Source: Pectinatus sp. (lineage in GTDB: Bacteria > Bacillota > Negativicutes > Selenomonadales > Selenomonadaceae). From it: DNA of 27,389 bases. The stretch lies in assembly GCA_020025075.1 (NCBI GenBank), contig JAHHSR010000017.1:1-27389 (forward strand), written 5' to 3'. Position 1 is the stretch's first letter; each line of letters begins with the position of its first letter. Made by a program: the position numbers and the translations under genes. Shown piece by piece: positions 7,470-14,301 of this stretch. The notes below the pieces were generated by a model that ran no database searches, was not told the DNA's origin, and was given only the letters and a program-made list of their open reading frames with translations.

Positions 7470-8882
7470 TTATTTCTTCAGCATATTTTCCATGTGGGGG
7501 TCGAGCATGGTTTCAGGTTTTAAGATGTTATCGATTTCTTCCTTGGTCAAGTATTTTCTTTCAAGGCAAATTTCGCCAACAGCTTTGCCGGTCTGGAGAG
7601 CTTCTTTGGCGATGCTGGCTGATTTTTCATAGCCGATATAAGGATTGAAAGCTGTGACGATGCCGATGGAATTCATGATGGCATCAAGGCAAGCCTTAGG
7701 ATTAGCAGTGAGTTTCTTTACTGCCTTGTCAGAAAGGGTGCGCATAGCATTTTCCAAGATGCAGATGGAATTGAACAAAGCATAGGCGATGCCTGGTTCG
7801 AAAGCGTTGAGTTCGAATTCGCCTCTTTCGGAGCATAGCATGATGGTGACATCGTTGCCCATGACTTCATAGCATGCTTCGCCGACAACTTCAGGAATGA
7901 CGGGGTTTACCTTGCCCGGCATGATGGAGCTACCCGGCTGCATTTTAGGCAGGTTGATTTCGCCGAGGCCGCATCTAGGACCGGAATTCATAAGGCGAAG
8001 GTCATTGGCGATTTTGGAAAGTCTTACGGCAGCAGTCTTTAAGGCGCCGCTGACTTGAACGAAGTCAGCTGTATCTTGCGTAGCGGCGATGAAGTCATCA
8101 GCTGCTTTATATTCTACGCCCGTGATTTCGGTGAGTTTCTTTTCGACGACTACTTTATAGTCAGGATGGCAGTTGATGCCCGTGCCAATAGCCGTAGCAC
8201 CCATGTTCAAGTAGGTCATAAGGTCTCTTGCCTGCTTAACCTGCTGCATGGAAGAAGCAATATAAGTAGCAAAAGCATGGAAGGTTTTTCCCAAGGTGGT
8301 AGGTACGGCATCTTCTAATTCCGTTCTGCCCATCTTGAGGACATCTTTAAATTCATCAGCCTTGGCTAACAAAGAAGTGCGCAATTCATCCATAGCTTTT
8401 AATAAGTCGGTCAGCTTATCGTAAGCAGCGACCTTGATGGAGCTAGGATAAGAGTCGTTCGTGGATTGGCCGAGGTTTACATGGTCATTGGGATGAACGA
8501 ATTGATATTCGCCTTTGTGATGGCCCATCGATTCAAGGGCGATATTGGCGATGACTTCGTTTGAATTCATATTTGTGCTCGTGCCAGCGCCGCCTTGAAC
8601 CATGTCGACGACAAACTGGTCGAGATATTCGCCGGAAATTATCTTGTCGCAAGCAGCAGCAATGGCATCTGCGATTTTCGGGTCGAGAACGCCGACTTCC
8701 TTGTTGGCAAGGGCAGCGGCCTTTTTAATTTGGGCAAAAGCTTTGACAAAGAACGGATAATTTTTGAGTTTTCTGCCGGTCATGTGGAAGTTTTCCGTAG
8801 CACGGAATGTTTGAACACCGTAATAGACGTCATCAGCAATTTCTAATTCGCCGATAAAATCGTGTTCTTTTCTTGTTGCCAT
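7470..8882 (-). CDS. aspA: aspartate ammonia-lyase (aspartase)
   Basis: A 470-aa cytoplasmic enzyme that splits L-aspartate into fumarate and ammonia. Aspartase/fumarase superfamily motifs are all present: GTSTNMN (100-106), HPNDHVNLGQSTND (130-143), GRTELEDAVP (185-194), and the mobile catalytic loop GSSIMPGKVNP (317-327) with the catalytic base Ser318. Class II fumarase is a close relative. Length, the GRTELEDAVP segment and the dcuA partner favour aspartase. The start is the ATG at 8882, with AAGAGGTG 6 bases upstream; a GTG three codons earlier overlaps that site. It is the first gene of the operon, behind a long structured leader and a sigma-54 promoter. Confidence 0.93.
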   Translation of the reverse strand: MATRKEHDFIGELEIADDVYYGVQTFRATENFHMTGRKLKNYPFFVKAFAQIKKAAALANKEVGVLDPKIADAIAAACDKIISGEYLDQFVVDMVQGGAGTSTNMNSNEVIANIALESMGHHKGEYQFVHPNDHVNLGQSTNDSYPSSIKVAAYDKLTDLLKAMDELRTSLLAKADEFKDVLKMGRTELEDAVPTTLGKTFHAFATYIASSMQQVKQARDLMTYLNMGATAIGTGINCHPDYKVVVEKKLTEITGVEYKAADDFIAATQDTADFVQVSGALKTAAVRLSKIANDLRLMNSGPRCGLGEINLPKMQPGSSIMPGKVNPVIPEVVGEACYEVMGNDVTIMLCSERGEFELNAFEPGIAYALFNSICILENAMRTLSDKAVKKLTANPKACLDAIMNSIGIVTAFNPYIGYEKSASIAKEALQTGKAVGEICLERKYLTKEEIDNILKPETMLDPHMENMLKK

Positions 8883-8889
8883 AATAAAC

Positions 8890-9127
8890 ACCTCTTAAAA
8901 ATATTTATTGTGCAGACTTGCGCCTGGGCAGATGCCTTGTCTCTTGCCCTGCGCTTCCCATTCAAATGGGCTTGACTTTCCGCAGTCAGTGCGGTAGGTT
9001 TGTATGATACGAATTGAACAAAGAACTATATTTGATAGGAAATCCTGAAAAAGCGGATAAAGAAAACGAACGCTCTAAAATGCACCGAAGACGTTCGTAT
9101 ACCGTCTGATTCACCCCTCCTCTTACC
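8890..9127 (-). promoter_or_regulatory. long structured 5' leader of aspA
   Basis: From the predicted sigma-54 start near 9127 to the aspA ATG there are about 240 untranslated bases. On the minus strand three consecutive hairpins lie close to aspA: CCGCA/TGCGG (8980-8994), CCCATT/AATGGG (8957-8970), and a long one pairing GCGC and GGGCA with TGCCC and GCGC (8920-8954). Further upstream, two helices compete (9066-9107). The compact series of stems with purine-rich joins looks like a structured regulatory RNA, but I do not recognise a known riboswitch class. No strong terminator precedes aspA, so any control could be translational. Confidence 0.5.
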
Positions 9128-9135
9128 CTATAATA

Positions 9136-9153
9136 ATGCAAACGGTGTGCCAA
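9136..9153 (-). promoter_or_regulatory. sigma-54 (-24/-12) promoter of aspA-dcuA
   Basis: The minus strand reads TTGGCACACCGTTTGCAT. The -24 element is TTGGCAC (9153-9147), then five bases, then TTGCA (9141-9137), which is the RpoN consensus TGGCAC-N5-TTGCW with exact GG-to-GC spacing. It faces aspA, with a predicted start near 9127. The next gene in the other direction encodes a sigma-54 activator, which strongly supports the call. No good sigma-70 type promoter was seen for aspA. Confidence 0.88.
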
Positions 9154-9155
9154 CT

Positions 9156-9285
9156 TAGTGTATAAATTCCCATAGTGGCGATAAACCAATAAAAAAAATT
9201 AAGAAAAAAATACATATTCTTTATACAAGAAAATAGTGTATAATAATTTATAGTTAGTGTATTATGAAACAACAAAAGTGTATAC
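9156..9285. repeat. four AGTGTATA repeats, candidate activator binding sites
   Basis: TAGTGTATAA occurs at 9156-9165 and exactly again at 9234-9243. TAGTGTATTA follows at 9255-9264 and AAGTGTATAC at 9276-9285. An inverted copy, TTATACA (9221-9227), makes a palindrome with TGTATAA (9237-9243). Three copies and the palindrome lie roughly 85-150 bases upstream of the sigma-54 start, the usual range for enhancer sites of sigma-54 activators. One copy contains the TATAAT of the activator's own promoter, so autoregulation is possible. Binding is inferred. Confidence 0.55.
9217..9244 (+). promoter_or_regulatory. promoter of the LevR-like activator gene
   Basis: A perfect TATAAT lies at 9239-9244, with a weak -35 (TTCTTT, 9217-9222) 16 bases upstream. 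The start would fall near 9251, about 65 bases before the chosen ATG. The poor -35 and the overlapping AGTGTATA repeats suggest a regulated promoter. Confidence 0.5.
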
Positions 9286-9316
9286 AATATATTATATTCA
9301 GATAAGGGGCAAAAAT

Positions 9317-11059
9317 ATGACGCAGATGGACCTTATTGACCAGTTTGTAGGCGAAAATTCCAATCTTGAAGATGTTTTAAAAAGTGTGCGGCGCGGTGAA
9401 GTGCCTGGTGTGCAGGCGGTTGAAATACAAGAAGCTTTTGGTATTTTGCGCAATAATGCCAGCAGTATGCTCAACTATTTGTTCAAAAGTGGCAAGGTAG
9501 TAAAAATAAATAGTCGTCCGGTCACTTTTTTATCATCGAAGACAGCGTATTGCCTGCAAGAGCAATATGGGCTGCCTTTTCAAAAGGTATATGCATTGAG
9601 TGATTTACAAAAAGGTCTTTTGGCGCGTCAATGTACAAGTACCGACCCTTTTTCTTCCCTTTATGGTTGGAATGGCAGCTTAAAGAGGCAGGTGAAAATG
9701 GCTAAGGCTGCAATTATCTATCCGCCGACAGGCCTTCATACACTGCTTTTGGGGGCAAGTGGCGTTGGCAAGACGAGCTTTGCCAAGGCGATGCACGAAT
9801 ATGGCCGGTTGACTAAAAAACAGGGCGAAAAAAATTATCCATTTGTGACTTTTAATTGTGCAGATTATTGCAATAACCCGCAGCTTTTGCTCTCCCAGCT
9901 TTTTGGCCATATTAAAAATGCGTTTACCGGAGCTGAAAAGGATAAGGCAGGACTGGTAGAAAAGGCAGATGGCGGCATCTTATTTTTAGATGAGGTGCAT
10001 CGACTGCCGCCGGAAGGGCAAGAAATGCTCTTTTATCTTATGGATGAAGGAGAATATAATAGGCTGGGCGACAGTGTGAAAAAAAAGAGCAATGTGCTGG
10101 TGATTGCAGCGACGACAGAAAGTCCGGAAAGCGTTTTGCTTGATACCTTTCGGCGACGCCTTCCCATGACGATTTTTTTGCCGAGTTATGAGAAAAAGCC
10201 GCTAATGGAAAAAATGGCAATAATTGAAAATTTTTTCCGCATTGAGGCGGTAAATTTAAAAAAGCCGCTGCGCATATGCCCTCTTGTTTGGCAAAAGCTC
10301 ATTGCCAGTTCTTTTGCTAGGGGCAATGTAGGGCGGCTGCGCTCGGAAATAAAGCTTTTGTGCGCAAGCGCTTTTTATGAGTATGTACAAGGGGCGCCAG
10401 AAATAAAAATCGAAAAGGAGATGTTTTCCGATGAACTAAGAGAAATCGATTTACCAGATGTTATCTGGTTTGGCAAAACGCCAATATCCGATTTTGCCAT
10501 AGTCTTTCCGCAAGGAGTCAAGATTTTGCCGCAGCGCCTAAAAAATCTCTATCCTTGCCCGCAAAATAGCATTTTTCATGCTGCCCTATCAGAAAAGCTA
10601 AATAGCACATCGCGCAGCGTTTTCGCCATGCGCCCGCTGGCAGAATTTTTTTCGCAGGAATTAGAAGCATATTTTTCTTCCATCAAAAGGTATTTTTTTG
10701 GCCAAAGCAAAAATTTAGAGTCGCTTGCTGTTGATTTTTTGCCACAGCAAGTTGCCGCCGCCATTGCTCTCATGAAGGCGGTGGAAAAGGTATTTCCCTA
10801 TAAAAATATACTTTTTTTTAGTGCTCTAAGCTGGCTAGCGCAATTACAAAAAGGGTTGCCGCAAGCGAGGCCGCAGGGAGCGCCTAGCGTTACTATGGGT
10901 CTTTTTTGCCAAAAAGCAGCAGCAGAATTTCCGGCACTTTATGAGCTCATTCACGATTGGTGGCAGGTAAATGAAGAAATCCTTGGACCAAGTGATGAGC
11001 TGGGCATTTCCGTTTTATCGCTTATTTTGGGGGAAGGCAAAAAAGAAGCGCTGCCTTAA
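9317..11059 (+). CDS. LevR-family sigma-54-dependent activator with a degenerate PRD domain
   Basis: A 580-aa transcription activator. The N-terminal winged HTH (about 28-75) reads EIQEAFGILRNNASSMLNYL and ends in GKVVKINSRPVTFL, as in LevR-type proteins. The AAA+ domain (about 115-345) has Walker A GASGVGKT (146-153), a sigma-54 contact loop NAFTGA (201-206; Asn replaces the first Gly of GAFTGA), and Walker B GGILFLDEVHRLP (219-231). The rest (about 440-575) resembles one PRD domain (ALYELIHDWWQVNEEILG), but Ser or Leu stands where the phosphorylatable His is expected. LevR itself continues with EIIA, EIIB and a second PRD; all are absent. Translation could open at a GTG at 9257, but the ATG at 9317 has an AAGGGG site. 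It is divergent from aspA-dcuA and is its likely activator. Confidence 0.88.
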   Translation: MTQMDLIDQFVGENSNLEDVLKSVRRGEVPGVQAVEIQEAFGILRNNASSMLNYLFKSGKVVKINSRPVTFLSSKTAYCLQEQYGLPFQKVYALSDLQKGLLARQCTSTDPFSSLYGWNGSLKRQVKMAKAAIIYPPTGLHTLLLGASGVGKTSFAKAMHEYGRLTKKQGEKNYPFVTFNCADYCNNPQLLLSQLFGHIKNAFTGAEKDKAGLVEKADGGILFLDEVHRLPPEGQEMLFYLMDEGEYNRLGDSVKKKSNVLVIAATTESPESVLLDTFRRRLPMTIFLPSYEKKPLMEKMAIIENFFRIEAVNLKKPLRICPLVWQKLIASSFARGNVGRLRSEIKLLCASAFYEYVQGAPEIKIEKEMFSDELREIDLPDVIWFGKTPISDFAIVFPQGVKILPQRLKNLYPCPQNSIFHAALSEKLNSTSRSVFAMRPLAEFFSQELEAYFSSIKRYFFGQSKNLESLAVDFLPQQVAAAIALMKAVEKVFPYKNILFFSALSWLAQLQKGLPQARPQGAPSVTMGLFCQKAAAEFPALYELIHDWWQVNEEILGPSDELGISVLSLILGEGKKEALP

Positions 11060-11070
11060 AGCGGCAGCGC
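11041..11070 (-). terminator. terminator of the second DeoR gene, inside the 3' end of the activator gene
   Basis: A GCGCTGCC (11048-11055) / GGCAGCGC (11063-11070) stem is followed on the minus strand by TTCTTTTTTG. The stem includes the last codons and stop of the convergent activator gene. On the plus strand there is no T-run, so it mainly serves the DeoR gene. Confidence 0.7.
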
Positions 11071-11074
11071 CTCA

Positions 11075-11875
11075 TCAATAGATTAGGTTGATATGGTCTT
11101 TTTTGCATTTGTCAATAATTTTTTGACTGACGTTTGCATCTGTTATTACAGTATCTACGTCATCAATGGAGCAAAAATACGAAGTTGAGAGAATGCCAAA
11201 CTTTGATGAATCAACTACGGCAATAATTTTTTGTGAGTGTTTGATGATGAGCTGCTTTAGTTCCGCTTCATAAGGATTAAATTCCGTCAAGCCGTAATCG
11301 AGTGAGATGCCATAGCCGGAGAGGAAGGCAATATCAATGTTGAGACGCTCGAAAATCCCCGCTCCCAATGTTCCTTCAACGCAAGCTGCATCCTTGCCGA
11401 CAATACCACCAACGAAGATGACGGTGATATTTGGATTGTGGATTAGTTCCATCATGATGTGAATGCCGTGTGTGATGACGATGAGCTTTTTTTTGGAGGC
11501 AGAAATCGCCTTGGCGATGAAAAGCGATGTGGTACCCGAGTCGAGATAGACAGAGCCACGAGCTGAAATAAAAGAAAGTGCTTTTTGGGCAATTTGCCTT
11601 TTTTCAGCGACACATTTGTTTTCACGCGATTTAAAATTGTAACATCTGTCATCATCGCTATTGGCAGGAATATTTTCCGTTTGGCGGGCATTGCCGTTTA
11701 GGAGCGTGGCGCCGCCATGTGCGCGCAAGATGAGCTTTTTCTTTTCGAGGGCATTGAGGTCATTGCGCGCTGTTGTGGCAGAAATATCAAGGTGTTTGCA
11801 AATTTGCGCGGTAGTTATTTGACCGTATTTTTGGAGATGTTTTAAGATGAATTTTTGTCTTTCAATAGCAAACAT
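11075..11875 (-). CDS. DeoR/GlpR-family transcriptional repressor
   Basis: A 266-aa regulator and distant paralog of the FruR at 2931-3680. The N-terminal winged HTH (about 5-58) reads QICKHLDISATTARNDLNAL and ends in LRAHGGATLL. The sugar-phosphate sensor domain follows, with YLDSGTTSLFIAKAI and the late motif VVDSSKFG. The ligand and targets are not evident. It is divergent from the transketolase genes 490 bases away, so pentose-phosphate control is a reasonable guess. The frame extends upstream to 11947, but the ATG at 11875 matches the family start (MFAIERQKFIL) and has a GAGGAAG site. Repeated elements at 11923-11985 may be its own operator. Confidence 0.88.
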   Translation of the reverse strand: MFAIERQKFILKHLQKYGQITTAQICKHLDISATTARNDLNALEKKKLILRAHGGATLLNGNARQTENIPANSDDDRCYNFKSRENKCVAEKRQIAQKALSFISARGSVYLDSGTTSLFIAKAISASKKKLIVITHGIHIMMELIHNPNITVIFVGGIVGKDAACVEGTLGAGIFERLNIDIAFLSGYGISLDYGLTEFNPYEAELKQLIIKHSQKIIAVVDSSKFGILSTSYFCSIDDVDTVITDANVSQKIIDKCKKDHINLIY

Positions 11876-11922
11876 TTTGTGTAACTTCCTCACATAATAC
11901 AAATATGCTGTCAATGAAGTAA

Positions 11923-11985
11923 GCAAAAATAGTTTAAAGGTTGGCAAAAATAGTTCGGTTATTTAAGTATGGCAGCAAAAATTAG
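11923..11985. repeat. direct repeats upstream of the second DeoR gene
   Basis: GCAAAAATAGTT occurs at 11923-11934 and again, identical, at 11944-11955. The start-to-start distance is 21 bases, two helical turns. A shortened copy, GCAAAAATTAG, lies at 11975-11985. They begin 48 bases ahead of the DeoR start codon, and DeoR-family repressors often use such tandem sites to control their own genes. Role inferred. Confidence 0.5.
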
Positions 11986-12225
11986 AAAAAATTATAATAA
12001 ACACATGATACATTAACTTTAAATATATTATATAGCAGGCATAGTAAATTTACAATTATAATTAAAAAAGATAAAATCTGCAAGAGCTTAGTTTTTCAAT
12101 GCGTTTTCTTGCATGAATGTGAACTGAAAAGATGCTTTGTTTAGTAGAAAAGAATTTGCAGTTATCCCTTTTTGCTATCATTAGGGAGTGATGTTTGGGG
12201 CTCATTGTTATCAGGTCAAGATAAA
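11986..12225. other. AT-rich intergenic stretch without recognised features
   Basis: The rest of the gap between the DeoR gene and the transketolase promoter is very AT-rich. A minus-strand open frame of 84 codons (12062-12316) exists, but it has no good ribosome site, no recognisable domain and a low-complexity composition. I see nothing else I can support here. Confidence 0.4.
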
Positions 12226-12254
12226 TTGCACCAATGTCATGGCTATGATAAAAT
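12226..12254 (+). promoter_or_regulatory. promoter of the split transketolase genes
   Basis: TTGCAC (12226-12231), a 17-base spacer, and TAAAAT (12249-12254) lie about 110 bases ahead of the start codon. Two mismatches from consensus in total make it a fair sigma-70-type promoter, with a leader of about 107 bases. Confidence 0.55.
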
Positions 12255-12367
12255 AAAAGAAGAACTGCCAAAAAAATTAAGCTGGATTTTGCTCGATGGC
12301 TTGTGCATAAATCCAAACTTCTGAAAATATAAAAATGGCAGATTTTAATGGAGGAGGTTTTTTAGTT

Positions 12368-13198
12368 TTGGATAATATATCCTTGAAAAAAATGGCCAAT
12401 GAATTGCGGAAAAATATTGTGACGGCTGTTTATTACGCCAAATCCGGTCATCCGGGTGGGTCTTTGTCAGCCGCAGATATTTTGACATATCTTTACTTTG
12501 AAGAAATGAATATCAACCCGCAGCAGCCGCAGATGAAAGACCGCGACCGCTTTGTTCTCTCGAAGGGCCATGCGGCACCGGGTCTTTATTCCGCTCTGGC
12601 TTTGCGCGGCTATTTCCCCGTCGAGGACTTAAAGACGCTGCGCCATATTGATTCTTATCTGCAAGGACATCCAGATATGAAACATACGCCGGGTGTTGAT
12701 ATGTCCACAGGTTCTTTGGGACAGGGAATTTCTGCTGCTACGGGCATGGCACTTTCTGCTAAGGTGCAAGAACGCGATTTTCGTGTCTATACGCTTTTAG
12801 GTGATGGCGAATTGCAAGAAGGCCAGGTCTGGGAAGCGGCGATGTTTGCTGGTAGTCACGGCCTTGATAACCTCACCGTAGTTGTTGACAATAACAATCT
12901 GCAGATTGATGGCACGGTAAAAGATACTTGCTCGCCATATCCGATTGATGAAAAATTTGCGGCATTTAACTTCCATGTTATCAACATCAATGCGCATGAT
13001 TTTGATCAGATAAGAGCAGCCTTCAGCGAAGCCAAATCGACTAAGGGCCGCCCGACGGCAATTATTGCTAAGAGCATTAAGGGTAAAGGCGTTTCGTTTA
13101 TGGAAAATGCTGTTGGCTGGCACGGCAAAGCGCCAAATGAAGATGAATACAAGCAGGCGATGGCTGATTTGAATAAGATAGGGGAGGCACTGGCATGA
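12368..13198 (+). CDS. transketolase, N-terminal (TPP-binding) subunit
   Basis: A 276-aa protein that, with the next gene, forms a transketolase moving two-carbon units between sugar phosphates in the pentose phosphate pathway. It has AKSGHPGGSLSAADIL, HPDMKHTPGVDMSTGSLGQG, and the thiamine diphosphate/Mg motif GDGELQEGQVWEAA followed by VVDNNNLQIDG. An ATG at 12335 is in frame, but the GGAGGAGG at 12350-12357 lies inside that reading and points to the TTG at 12368 (MDNISLKKMANELRKNIV), which also matches the family N-terminus. The last four bases overlap the next start (ATGA), so translation is coupled. Split transketolases are common in Firmicutes and archaea. Confidence 0.92.
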   Translation: MDNISLKKMANELRKNIVTAVYYAKSGHPGGSLSAADILTYLYFEEMNINPQQPQMKDRDRFVLSKGHAAPGLYSALALRGYFPVEDLKTLRHIDSYLQGHPDMKHTPGVDMSTGSLGQGISAATGMALSAKVQERDFRVYTLLGDGELQEGQVWEAAMFAGSHGLDNLTVVVDNNNLQIDGTVKDTCSPYPIDEKFAAFNFHVININAHDFDQIRAAFSEAKSTKGRPTAIIAKSIKGKGVSFMENAVGWHGKAPNEDEYKQAMADLNKIGEALA

Positions 13199-14130
13199 GC
13201 GACAAAATAGCGACAAGAGAAAGCTATGGCAAGGCCTTGGTTGAACTTGCCAAAAAGCATGACGATATCATCGTGCTTGATGCCGATTTAGCGGCGGCTA
13301 CCAAGACAGGCATTTTTAAGAAAGCAGTGCCGCAGCGCCATATCGACTGCGGTATCCAAGAGGCAAATATGCTTGGCATGGCTGCTGGCATTTCAACAAC
13401 TGGTCTCGTGCCTTTTGCGAGTACTTTTGCGATGTTTGCCGCTGGTCGCGCTTTCGAGCAGATTAGAAATTCCATCGGCTATCCGCACCTTAATGTTAAA
13501 ATTGGCGCAACCCACGCTGGCATTTCCGTCGGCGAAGATGGCGCTTCGCACCAGTGCAATGAGGATATAGCTCTCATGCGTTCCATACCGAGCATGACGA
13601 TTATCTGCCCTTCAGATGACATTGAAGCACGTGCGGCCGTGGAAGCTGCCTATGAGCATCGCGGTCCTGTCTATATGCGGTTTGGCCGCCTTGCTGTACC
13701 TGTTATCAATGAACGCCCTGATTATAAATTTGAACTCGGTAAAGGCATTTGCCTGCGCGAGGGAAAAGATGCAACAATCGTTGCTACGGGCCTTTGTGTT
13801 GGACGCAGCTTGGAAGCGGCACAGGCGCTTGCTAAAGATGGCCTTGATGTTGGCGTTATCAACATTCATACAATTAAGCCGCTTGATGAAGAAATCATTG
13901 TCAAGGCAGCAAAGAAGACAGGCAAGATAATAACGGTTGAAGAACATTCCATTATCGGCGGCCTGGGCGGCGCCGTCTGTGAAGCACTTGCTGCACATTG
14001 CCCTGTACCGGTACTGCGTCTTGGCATTAATGATTGCTTTGGCCATTCTGGTCCGGCGGAAGGTCTTTTGCATGAAGTTGGCCTTGACTGCGAAGGCATC
14101 ACCAAAAAAGTCAGCGAATTTTTGAAATAA
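13195..14130 (+). CDS. transketolase, C-terminal subunit
   Basis: A 311-aa partner of the preceding subunit, containing the pyrimidine-binding and C-terminal domains. The glutamate that activates the thiamine ring is Glu56 in CGIQEANMLGMAAG. The pyrimidine-domain signature continues with FASTFAMFAAGRAFEQIRN and THAGISVGEDGASHQ. The C-terminal domain (about 185-311) has GLCVGRSLEAA and EEHSIIGGLGGAV. It starts at the ATGA overlap with the N-terminal subunit and is followed by a strong terminator, so the two genes form a closed operon. 1-deoxyxylulose-phosphate synthase shares the fold but is a single long chain. Confidence 0.92.
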   Translation: MSDKIATRESYGKALVELAKKHDDIIVLDADLAAATKTGIFKKAVPQRHIDCGIQEANMLGMAAGISTTGLVPFASTFAMFAAGRAFEQIRNSIGYPHLNVKIGATHAGISVGEDGASHQCNEDIALMRSIPSMTIICPSDDIEARAAVEAAYEHRGPVYMRFGRLAVPVINERPDYKFELGKGICLREGKDATIVATGLCVGRSLEAAQALAKDGLDVGVINIHTIKPLDEEIIVKAAKKTGKIITVEEHSIIGGLGGAVCEALAAHCPVPVLRLGINDCFGHSGPAEGLLHEVGLDCEGITKKVSEFLK

Positions 14131-14139
14131 TATACTCGG

Positions 14140-14179
14140 AAAAAGGCGCAAGGTAGCAGATGCTTTTGCGCCTTTTTTT
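14140..14179 (+). terminator. terminator after the transketolase operon
   Basis: AAAAAGGCGCAA (14140-14151) pairs with TTGCGCCTTTTT (14166-14177), giving a 12-bp stem with a 14-nt loop and seven T. It begins 9 bases past the stop codon. Confidence 0.9.
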
Positions 14180-14226
14180 CAAATAACGGGATTTTTTGGT
14201 GCGGGCAAAGGCGCACAAATTAAAAA

Positions 14227-14301
14227 ATGAGAAAAAGAGGTGAAAAAACTGCTGCATGCCTTGCAGATGCTTATAACATCTTTTGCGGCAGGAAAAAATG
14301 A
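14227..14301 (+). CDS. possible 24-residue leader peptide overlapping the mutase start
   Basis: A small frame starts at ATG 14227 (MRKRGEKTAACLADAYNIFC, then GRKK) and its TGA overlaps the mutase ATG in an ATGA. No clear ribosome site precedes it. The overlap could couple translation of the next gene, or it could be chance. Low confidence. Confidence 0.2.
   Translation: MRKRGEKTAACLADAYNIFCGRKK

Noticed and set aside
8890..9000. Cobalamin, glycine or c-di-GMP riboswitch in the aspA leader
   Set aside because: The conserved cores of these classes, as I know them, are not present. The region is left as unclassified structure.
9257..9316. Upstream GTG start for the LevR-like activator
   Set aside because: The added 20 residues lie in the AGTGTATA repeat region close to the promoter, without a ribosome site; the ATG at 9317 has AAGGGG.
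12062..12316. 84-codon minus-strand open frame between the DeoR and transketolase genes
   Set aside because: No ribosome site, no domain, biased low-complexity composition, and it overlaps the transketolase promoter.
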